Assembly (NCBI GenBank): GCA_964554765.1 | Contig: CAZKPS010000002.1 | Span: forward strand, 1-64,000 | Reading direction: 5' to 3' | Length of the DNA stretch: 64,000 bases | Source: JAQBQZ01 sp964554765 | GTDB lineage: Bacteria; Patescibacteriota; Minisyncoccia; Phycocordibacterales; CAIRYW01 | Shown: one piece after another, positions 24,411 through 30,984 of the stretch | Position numbering within the stretch: position 1 is the first letter of the stretch | Layout of the letters: each line of letters begins with the position of its first letter | The notes under the pieces: generated by a model | Database searches by the model: none | Seen by the model: the letters and a program-made list of their open reading frames with translations, nothing else | Told to the model about the DNA's origin: nothing | Translations under genes and position numbers: made by a program

Positions 24411-24779
24411 TTATTTTAATGTAACTTTAGCACCCGCTTCCTCAAGAGTCTTCTTGAGAGCTTCAGCTTCTTCTTTCTTCATACCTTCCTTGATAACTTT
24501 AGGAGCAGAATCTACTGCACCCTTAGCTTCTGCAAGTCCGAGACCGAGAGCTTCTTTAACAGCCTTGATGACCGCAATCTTGTTTGCGCCTGCGTCTGTA
24601 AGTTCGAGGTTAAATGAAGACTGCTCTTCTGCTGCACCTGCACCTGCGCCAGCTGCTGGAGCTGCTGCAACCGCTGCTGCAGAAACACCGAATTTTTCTT
24701 CAATTGCTTTTACGAGTTCGTTTAGTTCGAGAACTGATGCTCCTTCGAGGTCAGTCAAGAATGAATCAAATTTTGACAT
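24411..24779 (-). CDS. rplL: Ribosomal protein bL12 (L7/L12)
   Basis: 122 residues, full length. N-terminal dimerisation helix (LELNELVKAIEEKFGVSAAA), an Ala/Gly-rich hinge, and the C-terminal factor-binding domain with KIAVIKAVKEALGLGLAEAK and GAKVTLK at the end. It forms the stalk that recruits translation GTPases, bound to uL10 encoded just upstream. The spacer of 70 bases contains AT-rich TTAATGAATAATT words that can pair with each other. Confidence 0.98.
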   Translation of the reverse strand: MSKFDSFLTDLEGASVLELNELVKAIEEKFGVSAAAVAAAPAAGAGAGAAEEQSSFNLELTDAGANKIAVIKAVKEALGLGLAEAKGAVDSAPKVIKEGMKKEEAEALKKTLEEAGAKVTLK

Positions 24780-24849
24780 ATTTTTTTAAATTATTTAATA
24801 GTTAATTAATGAGTAGTAAATAATTATTCATTACTTACCTATTCATTAT

Positions 24850-25335
24850 TTATTTTTTCTTACTTACTTCAGAAACTGCAATTGCGAGTCTCTGAATAGG
24901 ACTCTTGAGAAGGTATGCGATTTGTGAGAGGAGAACTTCTCGACTAGGGATGTTAGCAATTACTTTCATCGCTGTCGCGTCCTTGTACTCACCTTCGAAT
25001 ACTCCACCCAAGATACTTATCTTACCTTTGAACTTCTTTTCGAAGTTACTAATCTCTCTTGCAGGAGCAAGCTGGTCTGTGCCGTATACAACAGCAAGCT
25101 CACCTTTAAGTTCTGGAAGCTCACCTTTGTAGCCCTGACCTCCCAACGCTTTCGCCGCAATAGTCTTCTTTACTACTGTGTATGTGATACCTAATTCTCG
25201 AAGAGCCTTTCGGATGAGAGTAAGATCAGATACAAGTAGTCCGTGGAAATTCACAAACACTACTGACTGAGAGTCCTTAAGACCACTGTCGAGTTTTGAA
25301 TAGATTTCCTCTTTCTTCTGTCTTGATATTGGCAT
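24850..25335 (-). CDS. rplJ: Ribosomal protein uL10
   Basis: 161 residues. N-terminal RNA-binding domain with SVVFVNFHGLLVSDLTLIRKAL, then GITYTVVKKTIAAKAL, and a C-terminal helix for bL12 dimers. It lacks an extended tail. First gene of the rplJ-rplL operon, preceded by a structured leader (25467-25590) of the L10 autoregulatory type and a near-consensus promoter. Confidence 0.97.
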   Translation of the reverse strand: MPISRQKKEEIYSKLDSGLKDSQSVVFVNFHGLLVSDLTLIRKALRELGITYTVVKKTIAAKALGGQGYKGELPELKGELAVVYGTDQLAPAREISNFEKKFKGKISILGGVFEGEYKDATAMKVIANIPSREVLLSQIAYLLKSPIQRLAIAVSEVSKKK

Positions 25336-25466
25336 ATTTATAATTTTTCAATTATCCAAGTAACAAGTATTCAAGTAAAGTCCAAATTCGAAAATCTGAA
25401 ATTAATTGAACTTTGATAAATAGAATAATTTAATATTTTAATGATCGACCTGATTTTGAGACGTTT

Positions 25467-25590
25467 AAAAAAACGGCCTCTTACTAAAGGCCGACTAAGT
25501 TCCAAAATATGGAGAGAGTCGTTTGACCTCGGCAAGATGAGATTACTCTCTTTTAAGACATTGCTGTCTCCTGCTTTCTTCGGCCTTTGT
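25467..25590 (-). promoter_or_regulatory. L10-type leader with attenuator
   Basis: The transcript contains AAAGGCCG near its 5' end (25581-25588), a purine-rich GCAGGAGACAGCAATG..TCTTAAAAGAG region, and a terminator hairpin CGGCCTTT..AGGCCG followed by seven U (25467-25493). The early AAAGGCCG can pair with the terminator's own CGGCCTTT, giving mutually exclusive structures. This is the architecture of the known ribosomal L10 leader, in which L10-L12 binding lowers expression. Confidence 0.8.
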
Positions 25591-25597
25591 AGGATTT

Positions 25598-25625
25598 ATA
25601 TTACTTATAAAATACCAAATGTCAA
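25598..25625 (-). promoter_or_regulatory. rplJ promoter
   Basis: Minus-strand TTGACA, 16-bp spacer, TAATAT, immediately upstream of the L10 leader. Confidence 0.8.
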
Positions 25626-25691
25626 CCAGTAGACGTCATCATAATGTATTGCTATAAGTATGTTGTATTAGTTCTTGTGGGTAGGACAATT

Positions 25692-25738
25692 CTGAGACAA
25701 AACTTGTGTGCACCATATGTACTTAGGTTTTGTCTCAG
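25692..25738 (+). promoter_or_regulatory. Leader hairpin before a 42-aa membrane peptide gene
   Basis: A perfect 12-bp stem CTGAGACAAAAC/GTTTTGTCTCAG with a 23-nt loop, 13 bases before the ATG at 25752. A hairpin of similar design precedes the next small membrane gene (25981-26034). Confidence 0.65.
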
Positions 25739-25751
25739 CATAATCCCTACC

Positions 25752-25880
25752 ATGAAAACCGTAATCTATATAATCATCTTTTTGGTTATCGTCATCTTCG
25801 GATTTAACCTTCTTGAAGCTTTGACCAGAACCCGCAACACACCTCCTCGACTAACCCCATTAGAAGCACCGAGGCGCTGA
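25752..25880 (+). CDS. Membrane peptide, 42 aa
   Basis: 42 residues: MKTVIYIIIFLVIVIFGF forms one hydrophobic span, followed by a basic, proline-rich tail (TRTRNTPPRLTPLEAPRR). The frame is open upstream, but the ATG at 25752 after the leader hairpin fits a natural start. No SD. It has its own terminator at 25896. First of four small membrane-protein genes in a row. No family recognised; a small membrane regulator or toxin-like peptide are possibilities only. Confidence 0.5.
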   Translation: MKTVIYIIIFLVIVIFGFNLLEALTRTRNTPPRLTPLEAPRR

Positions 25881-25895
25881 TGACAGAATGAACCC

Positions 25896-25922
25896 AGCAG
25901 CATCTTTGTATGCTGCTTTTTA
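25896..25922 (+). terminator. Terminator
   Basis: AGCAGCAT/ATGCTGCT with a 6-nt loop and five T, 15 bases after the 42-aa gene. Confidence 0.8.
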
Positions 25923-25927
25923 ATTAG

Positions 25928-25955
25928 TTGACAATATTTATTATCATTGTATTAT
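25928..25955 (+). promoter_or_regulatory. Promoter of the 80-aa membrane protein gene
   Basis: TTGACA, 16-bp spacer, TATTAT. It begins only six bases after the previous terminator. Confidence 0.75.
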
Positions 25956-25980
25956 GCCCTAAATTGAACATTAGTTTTTT

Positions 25981-26034
25981 TGTGTGTACGCAGATTGTTT
26001 ATAACAAAAGTTGTGAATAGTCTGCGTACACACA
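25981..26034 (+). promoter_or_regulatory. Leader hairpin before an 80-aa membrane protein gene
   Basis: A perfect 13-bp stem TGTGTGTACGCAG/CTGCGTACACACA with a 28-nt AT-rich loop, inside the predicted 5' leader (start near 25962) and 45 bases before the ATG. Confidence 0.65.
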
Positions 26035-26078
26035 CCATCTGACGGTGATAATGGGTGCGCACCAACCTCTCAACTCCC

Positions 26079-26321
26079 ATGAAAAAATCAGTCCTCGCAA
26101 TCATCATTCTTCTTGTTGCAGCACTCGCATTTACAATTATTCATGAATTCAATGGAGACATACCGCCAACACCTTCTCGGAGGATACGCAATCCAGGCAC
26201 CTTGGATGAATGGATGACGGACGAGGAGATCAAAGATGAAGTCAACAGAATCAAGCCAACGGTACCGGAAAAGAGATTAGTGCCAGTCCAGTACCTGGCT
26301 CCAAACGGTGAATGGCTTTAA
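26079..26321 (+). CDS. Small membrane-anchored protein, 80 aa
   Basis: 80 residues: KKSVLAIIILLVAALAFTII is a signal anchor, followed by a hydrophilic exterior with PPTPSRRIRNPGTLDEWM and an acidic/basic mixture. The frame continues upstream to a GTG at 26055, but MKKSV at 26079 gives a normal signal sequence. Own promoter, leader hairpin and terminator. No family recognised. Confidence 0.6.
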   Translation: MKKSVLAIIILLVAALAFTIIHEFNGDIPPTPSRRIRNPGTLDEWMTDEEIKDEVNRIKPTVPEKRLVPVQYLAPNGEWL

Positions 26322-26335
26322 CCCATTCTCATAAT

Positions 26336-26360
26336 GACGATGTGCAAACATCGTCTTTTT
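26336..26360 (+). terminator. Terminator
   Basis: GACGATG/CATCGTC with a 6-nt loop and five T. Confidence 0.8.
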
Positions 26361-26375
26361 AATTTGACACTATGA

Positions 26376-26403
26376 TTGACAACAAGTATAGATATGCTAT
26401 AAT
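26376..26403 (+). promoter_or_regulatory. Consensus promoter of the third small gene unit
   Basis: TTGACA, 16-bp spacer, TATAAT; both hexamers are perfect. Confidence 0.85.
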
Positions 26404-26440
26404 TTAATAGTAAAGTTCTTTAAAAGTATAGGCAACAAAC

Positions 26441-26476
26441 ATGGCAGGTAAAAATACTATGTGGGATTGTAGATAA
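26441..26476 (+). CDS. Possible 11-aa leader peptide
   Basis: MAGKNTMWDCR and a TAA whose last A is the first base of an ATG at 26476. It is the first ATG of a strong transcript and lies just before a GC hairpin (26496-26520), a layout like leader-peptide control. Very short, so evidence is limited. Confidence 0.3.
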   Translation: MAGKNTMWDCR

Positions 26477-26495
26477 TGCTTGTATGCAATTTGAG

Positions 26496-26520
26496 TACAA
26501 AGGGGTTCACCCCTTTTGTA
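26496..26520 (+). promoter_or_regulatory. Leader hairpin before the 71-aa membrane protein gene
   Basis: TACAAAGGGG/CCCCTTTTGTA with tetraloop TTCA and then AAATAAG. It could act as an intrinsic terminator-like or translation-control hairpin. Confidence 0.55.
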
Positions 26521-26586
26521 AATAAGATGCATGCTGGCACCCTACAACACGGATGCTGGTTCAACACCAACACACCCACCCCTCCA

Positions 26587-26802
26587 ATGAAAACACTCCA
26601 AATACTCAGTAACACACTGCGCGATCTAATCGCAATTCCTGTGACTACAATAAGCAACCTGCAGATTGAACTGCGCATTGCAGTCTGGTTGTTTATTGGT
26701 ATTAACATGCTGCTTTTTTTGGGTGCTTTGGCGCTCAAAACAATGCCGGCAGAGTACCACAAGGGATTCGATCAACCCTTCACTCTCGTCAATCCGAAGT
26801 AA
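26587..26802 (+). CDS. Small membrane protein, 71 aa
   Basis: 71 residues from MKTLQILSN: an amphipathic N-terminal helix, one span (IAVWLFIGINMLLFLGALAL) and a polar tail ending TLVNPK. The frame extends upstream to the ATG at 26476 (108 aa), but that part contains the leader hairpin and is compositionally different, so 26587 is favoured. It is followed after 16 bases by the 27-aa gene on the same transcript. No family recognised. Confidence 0.55.
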   Translation: MKTLQILSNTLRDLIAIPVTTISNLQIELRIAVWLFIGINMLLFLGALALKTMPAEYHKGFDQPFTLVNPK

Positions 26803-26818
26803 ACCCTCGACAAAAACC

Positions 26819-26902
26819 ATGGAACCATACACTATTGAGGAGAAGCTCCGAATCATCGGAATCACCCTCGTCGCAGTCGCTACAATCTTTGCCTACGCTT
26901 AA
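26819..26902 (+). CDS. Membrane peptide, 27 aa
   Basis: MEPYTIEEKLRIIGITLVAV and ATIFAYA: a charged start and one hydrophobic helix. It shares the transcript of the 71-aa gene and is followed at once by a strong terminator, which makes it a credible coding unit despite its size. Function unknown. Confidence 0.5.
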   Translation: MEPYTIEEKLRIIGITLVAVATIFAYA

Positions 26903-26909
26903 TTATGTG

Positions 26910-26942
26910 GCGTGCCAACACTCTGTGTTGCCACGCTTTTTT
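26910..26942 (+). terminator. Terminator closing the small-gene array
   Basis: GCGTGCCAACAC/GTGTTGCCACGC, triloop TCT, then six T. Confidence 0.85.
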
Positions 26943-26980
26943 AATTTTATAAAATTTTATCTACACACCTCTCTTCCAGA

Positions 26981-28246
26981 TTAATACACATACCCGAGGT
27001 GCGGTATATTAAACGAATTTTTCTTTGACTCTTTTTTATATCGACCAAGCGTACTCCCGAGGAACACCGTGTATTCACCAAAACTCTGATTAATCTTGTC
27101 GACTGTCTTATAAACAATATCTCTACTATTTACTTCCTCTTCCCCAAACAAACTCATTGTTTGCATCACGCTCGGTATCAGTCCACCAAACCTCACTCCT
27201 GTCGTACGATAGACCAATCGCGGATCAAATATATTTTCAAAAATCTTTTTTGCTTCGCATAATATCTCATCAGGGTATGCAGTACTCTGTATCAAATGAG
27301 CTTCTCCACTTATATATCGGAAATCTTTTGTCTTTATAAAAATAGAAAAGTTCTTGGCTACAACATCCATCTTGCGCATTCTCGTACAGGCCTCCTCAAT
27401 ATTTTTTGAAAGGTGAGAAAAGACCTCTGAAGTACTACTCGAGAACGGCCTGAATGTTCGTGTACACATAATGGATTTTTGTTTTTCTTTCTTTTCGGAT
27501 GTATTAATGCCGAACACATTTTTCCCATTGAGTTCACAGTGTATTTCTTGAATTGGTTTTGGATATTTTTCTCGTACCCATTGTTCTGACTTAACAAAAA
27601 GATCAAATGCAGTAAATATATTTGACCCAGTAAGACTAATGGACCCTTTAGTCCCGATACCCCATACATTACCTATAGATACACCTTTCAAAAAATCTTG
27701 GATCTCGGACTTTTTGACTACAGTAAAACCAGATGGCTTTTTGTGTTTTGATCCACATTTTGCAAGTACTTTTGTGACAGAAAGTCCGAGAGAGAACGTC
27801 ATACCGAGCTCTGTATCCAAATCTCTTTTGATACTTCTCGCAATATCTTCATAAGACAATCCGAGCACTTCATCCATACCAGTAATATCTGCGAAACATT
27901 CATCTACACTATAGTGTTCTACTTTGCCACTATATCGAGATACAATATCAAACATCCGCTTCGAGTATATCGCGTAGGTATCGTAATCTGAATCAAACAC
28001 AATCACTGAAGGACATATTTTCCTAATCTCGTACATATTCATACCACGATGTATCCCCATCTCTTTGGCTTTGTAGCTTAGTGCGGATGCAATACTCCTC
28101 TCACCACCGACAACCACAGGCAAATCTTTAAGCCAAGGTCTGGATGCGAGCTCACACCCAACAAAAAATGCATCACCATCAATATGAATGATGGCTCGCG
28201 GGAATTCGTTTTGTGTATTTATATTTTTTTCTAAATTTATTGACAT
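26981..28246 (-). CDS. dinB: Y-family DNA polymerase (Pol IV/UmuC type)
   Basis: 421 residues. Palm motif IIHIDGDAFFVGCE (D23), YKAKEMGIHRGM, the catalytic SVDECFAD (D115, E116), GLSVTKVLAKCGSKHKKPSG in the thumb, a little-finger domain, and near the C-terminus QTMSLF, a beta-clamp-binding motif. The enzyme copies past DNA lesions. The sequence reads between DinB and UmuC; dinB is the safer label. It lies close to lexA, which fits SOS induction, but I see no SOS box at its own start. Confidence 0.9.
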   Translation of the reverse strand: MSINLEKNINTQNEFPRAIIHIDGDAFFVGCELASRPWLKDLPVVVGGERSIASALSYKAKEMGIHRGMNMYEIRKICPSVIVFDSDYDTYAIYSKRMFDIVSRYSGKVEHYSVDECFADITGMDEVLGLSYEDIARSIKRDLDTELGMTFSLGLSVTKVLAKCGSKHKKPSGFTVVKKSEIQDFLKGVSIGNVWGIGTKGSISLTGSNIFTAFDLFVKSEQWVREKYPKPIQEIHCELNGKNVFGINTSEKKEKQKSIMCTRTFRPFSSSTSEVFSHLSKNIEEACTRMRKMDVVAKNFSIFIKTKDFRYISGEAHLIQSTAYPDEILCEAKKIFENIFDPRLVYRTTGVRFGGLIPSVMQTMSLFGEEEVNSRDIVYKTVDKINQSFGEYTVFLGSTLGRYKKESKKNSFNIPHLGYVY

Positions 28247-28311
28247 AAATATAAAAATAAGTAATCTCTATTGAAGCACCTGCTATTCACCCAACAACAG
28301 AAGGAGAACCT

Positions 28312-28446
28312 GTGCCAGCATACATACAACACTCAAAATGGACCAAGCGAACAGTGGTAGAAATCGCAAAACCGAATCTTTCGGGAAAACAAAAGCGGAA
28401 GATGCGCGAAGAAGCTCGAAGAAGAAAAATCAAACATGGTTCCTGA
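28312..28446 (+). CDS. Small basic protein, 44 aa
   Basis: GTG start at 28312 preceded by a perfect AAGGAG eight bases upstream, one of the rare true Shine-Dalgarno sites here. 44 residues, extremely basic (KQKRKMREEARRRKIKHGS at the C-terminus), with no membrane or signal segment, suggesting RNA or ribosome binding. Its terminator follows directly. No family recognised. Confidence 0.6.
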   Translation: MPAYIQHSKWTKRTVVEIAKPNLSGKQKRKMREEARRRKIKHGS

Positions 28447-28464
28447 AATGTGACCCGGATCTCC

Positions 28465-28494
28465 AGGAGTACCAAACTAGGTGCTCCTTTTTTT
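28465..28494 (+). terminator. Terminator
   Basis: AGGAGTACC/GGTGCTCCT (one G-U pair), 6-nt loop, seven T. Confidence 0.8.
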
Positions 28495-28580
28495 ATTTGA
28501 CGAACCGCAATCTTGTGGTAATCTATTCCCCAGCCGCTCCTTCTAGAACTGAACGAGCAAACCAACATCCCTCCCATACC

Positions 28581-28706
28581 ATGGGCTCCAAATACGAAAC
28601 ACCGAAAAACGTCCGCAACAAAAGGGAGCGCCTTGGCGCTCACCCCACCAAAGGCCTGAAGAAACGAACTCGCATCAAGAAACCCAACCACCGCACCCTC
28701 GTATGA
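28581..28706 (+). CDS. Small basic protein, 41 aa
   Basis: MGSKYETPKNVRNKRERLGA.., 41 residues, about a third Lys/Arg. The stop TGA overlaps the next start (ATGA at 28703-28706), which is typical of translationally coupled genes and supports both being real. The frame is open upstream across the previous terminator, so the start after that terminator is used. Probably a nucleic-acid-binding peptide; no family recognised. Confidence 0.5.
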   Translation: MGSKYETPKNVRNKRERLGAHPTKGLKKRTRIKKPNHRTLV

Positions 28707-28837
28707 TTCCAGTCCCCCACCTTCATCGCTACCATCGGAAGCACTCCTTTCAAGAAACCAAGCGCAGGGCCGAAGAGGCAATCCGCAAGAAACACAAATC
28801 TTTTTCTGCAAGGGTTGTTTGGAGGAGAACCGTCTAG
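28703..28837 (+). CDS. Small basic protein, 44 aa
   Basis: MIPVPHLHRYHRKHSFQETK.., 44 residues, rich in Arg, Lys and His, coupled to the preceding gene through ATGA. A strong terminator follows at 28856. It resembles the 44-aa product at 28312 only in size and charge. Function unknown. Confidence 0.5.
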   Translation: MIPVPHLHRYHRKHSFQETKRRAEEAIRKKHKSFSARVVWRRTV

Positions 28838-28855
28838 CCCGAGCCAGCCCCTCAA

Positions 28856-28887
28856 ACACTCCGAAGCTTTTCGAGAGTGTCTTTTTT
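28856..28887 (+). terminator. Terminator
   Basis: ACACT.CGAA/TTCG.AGTGT stem followed by CTTTTTTATTTTT, closing the small basic gene pair. Confidence 0.75.
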
Positions 28888-28965
28888 ATTTTTAAGGGCA
28901 AAAGTGAAACTGATTATCGACTCCTCTCGAGGTTTTCTAATACTTTCGTATTATCCCTCTCACCA

Positions 28966-29000
28966 CCCTAGCAACTTTTGTGAAGCAAAACTTGGGAGGG
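28966..29000 (-). repeat. CCCT-type hairpin after lexA
   Basis: CCCTAGCAACTTTTG and CAAAACTTGGGAGGG form an imperfect 15-bp stem with a 5-nt loop; no U-run follows. The same opening, CACCACCCTAGNAACTTTT, recurs between rpsF and ssb (50147-50165). Confidence 0.5.
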
Positions 29001-29009
29001 CAAGCTGCT

Positions 29010-29576
29010 TTAATATTTTCTGATAACACCACGCACTACAGCTGCTATTCTTAAATCTTGTGTTGGATAAATATCCTTAAAATTCTTGTTTGCAGGTTGG
29101 AGATAGATTTGTCCGTTTTTCTTGCGTAGATATTTCATAGTCCACCCACCGTCTACTTCGGCTATCACTATATCTCCTTCTTTTGGAAGTTTCTTCCGAT
29201 CCACTATCACGAGATCTCCTTCTTGGATTCCCGCTTCTATCATCGACTCACCCTTTACTTCGAGGATGTATGTCGACTCCTTATGGTCGATGAGATAATC
29301 ATCAATACTCATCGTATCGAGCGAAGTATCTTCGTCTACAGCACTCGGGAATCCTGCTTCGACGAGTCCAAGATATGGCACCTCGTCAAGAGATTTTGCA
29401 GGGATCATTCGACCATCCTTGTCTTTAGTTACAATCCCGAGATCAACGAGCTTGTTGATCAGTTTGTAGACTGCATTTTTAGACTTATATCCCGTGATTT
29501 GCATTATCTCCTTGTACCCCGGCATCCGCTTGTGCTTCTGATAGAACTCTATTATTTTGTCTTTGTTATGCTCCAT
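29010..29576 (-). CDS. lexA: SOS repressor LexA
   Basis: 188 residues. N-terminal winged helix (YKEIMQITGYKSKNAVYKLI), then the S24 autoprotease domain with the cleavage site A74-G75 (LVEAGFPS), catalytic Ser111 (GESM) and Lys148 (TMKYL), all intact. RecA filaments trigger self-cleavage and derepress DNA-repair genes. recA (47.5 kb), a Y-family polymerase and a candidate SOS-box gene (30.1 kb) are in this window. The ATG is directly preceded by the 3' arm of a CCCG-stem leader element. Confidence 0.96.
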   Translation of the reverse strand: MEHNKDKIIEFYQKHKRMPGYKEIMQITGYKSKNAVYKLINKLVDLGIVTKDKDGRMIPAKSLDEVPYLGLVEAGFPSAVDEDTSLDTMSIDDYLIDHKESTYILEVKGESMIEAGIQEGDLVIVDRKKLPKEGDIVIAEVDGGWTMKYLRKKNGQIYLQPANKNFKDIYPTQDLRIAAVVRGVIRKY

Positions 29577-29678
29577 CCCGTTCGAAAAAATTAGCAGTTA
29601 TAAATATTTGATTATTATCGCGAGCAATTCATCTTATTATTTATTTTATTTTTTACTTGTCTCGTTTTTTCAAACGGG
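29577..29678 (-). promoter_or_regulatory. CCCG-stem leader element of lexA (copy 3)
   Basis: In mRNA sense CCCGTTTGAAAAAACG pairs almost perfectly with TTTTTTCGAACGGG, which abuts the AUG; the stem of about 14 bp closes 69 nt. Compared with the other copies the pairing positions change in both arms (GTTTG/CGAAC against GTTAG/CTAAC), which supports an RNA structure. Confidence 0.6.
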
Positions 29679-29944
29679 CAGGTTATTTTCTTATGACTCT
29701 AGACTCTTTGACTTTCGACTACCCTACATATTGATGCAGATACGACTTTCGACTTCGCCAAGATTTGAGTCCCCGACTCCGTGTCGTGTTCTGAGAAAAT
29801 AGCCTCTCGAGTACAGAATCTCCGAACACTTGTCGGAATTTATGAAAGCCATTTTGAGAATAGAGGATTTTATTTTTTGTCATAAGAGTATGAATTATTT
29901 TTATAAAGTATCCAAGTTTCAAGTAAGTAAGGTTCAAGTAAATT
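29679..29944. other. Gene-free spacer upstream of lexA
   Basis: 266 bases without a convincing gene. They hold GACTTTCGAC words repeated three times (29711-29755) and, near 29905-29940, AAGTATCCAAGTTTCAAGTA-type repeats. No clear -10/-35 pair for lexA stands out. Confidence 0.4.
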
Positions 29945-30148
29945 CTAGAATAAAGTGAGAGCTCGTGACATTCTCCGCAACCACCCACCGTTTTCTCTCG
30001 CCGTGAGACGCGATAACTGAACTGTAAGAAGCCGATGACGTCTCGCCTCTCTGTGATATGAAAGACCTTTGATTATCTTTAGGTCGATCATTTGATTGAG
30101 GCGCTGGAGCTCGATCTGCATTGTCTTGATGGTGTCGCTTTTGTTCAT
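29945..30148 (-). CDS. Small helical protein under a predicted SOS box
   Basis: 67 residues, all-helical in character: IKTMQIELQRLNQMIDLKII is an amphipathic, coiled-coil-like helix followed by a basic stretch (HREARRHRLL, LRRMSRALTLF). No family recognised. Its promoter has a GAAC-N4-GTTC palindrome exactly filling the spacer (30203-30220), so LexA control is likely. It may be a damage-induced regulator of division or repair; that is inference from the promoter only. Confidence 0.55.
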   Translation of the reverse strand: MNKSDTIKTMQIELQRLNQMIDLKIIKGLSYHREARRHRLLTVQLSRLTARENGGWLRRMSRALTLF

Positions 30149-30196
30149 AAGTATTGTTAATTATTTTGTATTAACTCTGTGATTGATTATGAATAT

Positions 30197-30225
30197 AGTA
30201 TAGGTGAACCATAGTTCACCGTCAA
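30197..30225 (-). promoter_or_regulatory. Promoter with SOS (LexA) box in the spacer
   Basis: Minus-strand TTGACG, 17-bp spacer, TATACT. The spacer is the perfect palindrome GGTGAAC-CATA-GTTCACC, matching the Gram-positive type LexA box (GAAC-N4-GTTC). Binding there would block RNA polymerase. Confidence 0.75.
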
Positions 30226-30253
30226 CACTCCCCCGCAAAAAAGTTGTGGAAAA

Positions 30254-30328
30254 CCCGGTAGTAGATTTTGGCATCGCAAATTGTGAGAATTTGCAAGGAT
30301 GAAATCAATATCAAAATTCACTACCAGG
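30254..30328. repeat. Nested inverted repeat
   Basis: Outer arms CCGGTAGTAGATTTTG and CAAAATTCACTACCAGG enclose a perfect inner hairpin GCAAATT/AATTTGC (30276-30294). No gene, promoter or T-run is associated. Confidence 0.5.
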
Positions 30329-30333
30329 AAACC

Positions 30334-30358
30334 CCAAAGTCTTACAAAAAGACTTTGG
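30334..30358. repeat. Hairpin
   Basis: CCAAAGTCTT/AAGACTTTGG with loop ACAAA; a 10-bp perfect stem in the gene-free stretch 30226-30434. Confidence 0.5.
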
Positions 30359-30376
30359 AAAGTAACAAGTCTTCAA

Positions 30377-30396
30377 CCTGCCTGCCGGCAGGCAGG
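30377..30396. repeat. GC-rich 20-bp perfect palindrome
   Basis: CCTGCCTGCC followed by its exact complement GGCAGGCAGG. It is strikingly GC-rich in this AT-rich spacer and looks like a repetitive extragenic palindrome unit. Confidence 0.6.
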
Positions 30397-30434
30397 GTAT
30401 CAATTATCCAAGTAAAATCAAAAATATTTAGTAA

Positions 30435-30464
30435 TAAAAAAAGCCGCAGGCAAAACCTGTGGCT
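30435..30464 (-). terminator. Terminator of the 144-aa gene
   Basis: AGCCGCAGG/CCTGTGGCT with loop CAAAA and a T-run on the minus strand, overlapping the stop at 30463. Confidence 0.75.
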
Positions 30465-30897
30465 ATAGAGGCACATCATCGCACAAGACATTGGTTACCT
30501 CGTGAGTACCTTTACCAAAAATGATGAAGCATTCCGCCGTAAAGACAAGACCGAATTCGACAGGAATCCCCATCACCAAACTATTCGCACGCAACTTCGT
30601 GATGGTAAGAGTATTGCCCTCTGAGTCATGCGGCTGATAGAGATACACATCCTCATCGAATGAGAAGGTAAGACTCTTTGCAGCCTCGGGACTGATTTTG
30701 ATGAGGGGAGTGACCAGTTTGTACGGGGCGAGACAACTCCAACTACCTCTTGTTTGCAACTGAAGAATATCTCTCAAAAACACAGGGCGTTGGACAGAGA
30801 TCATACCGTCAACAACATCCGGCATCTCTGAACTGAGGATATTGAGGTGCTGTTGTAATCGAGTACTAAATTGAGGATGATGTTCAAAGGTTTTCAT
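30463..30897 (-). CDS. Hypothetical protein, 144 aa
   Basis: 144 residues, no family recognised. Hydrophilic N-terminus, then a beta-rich body (LTFSFDEDVYLYQ, NTLTITKLRAN, VEFGLVFTAECFIIFG). No signal peptide. It is an isolated gene with its own terminator, and its codon use is closer to even than that of core genes, like its neighbours up to 33 kb. Confidence 0.55.
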   Translation of the reverse strand: MKTFEHHPQFSTRLQQHLNILSSEMPDVVDGMISVQRPVFLRDILQLQTRGSWSCLAPYKLVTPLIKISPEAAKSLTFSFDEDVYLYQPHDSEGNTLTITKLRANSLVMGIPVEFGLVFTAECFIIFGKGTHEVTNVLCDDVPL

Positions 30898-30984
30898 AAT
30901 GAGAACAAGGGTTCCCTACCAGACTACTCTTTTTTAATGTGAAGTCAATGTTGAGATGAGGTAAGGATGGGAAATAAATTACAC

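Noticed and set aside
28287..28901. 204-codon minus-strand frame opposite the small basic genes
   Set aside because: The plus strand shows a Shine-Dalgarno, coupled ATGA starts and two plus-strand terminators in the same stretch; the minus frame has no promoter or terminator and is an antisense shadow.
29719..29988. 89-codon minus-strand frame upstream of lexA
   Set aside because: It runs through the repeat words and overlaps the better-supported 67-aa gene; no start signal or family is visible.
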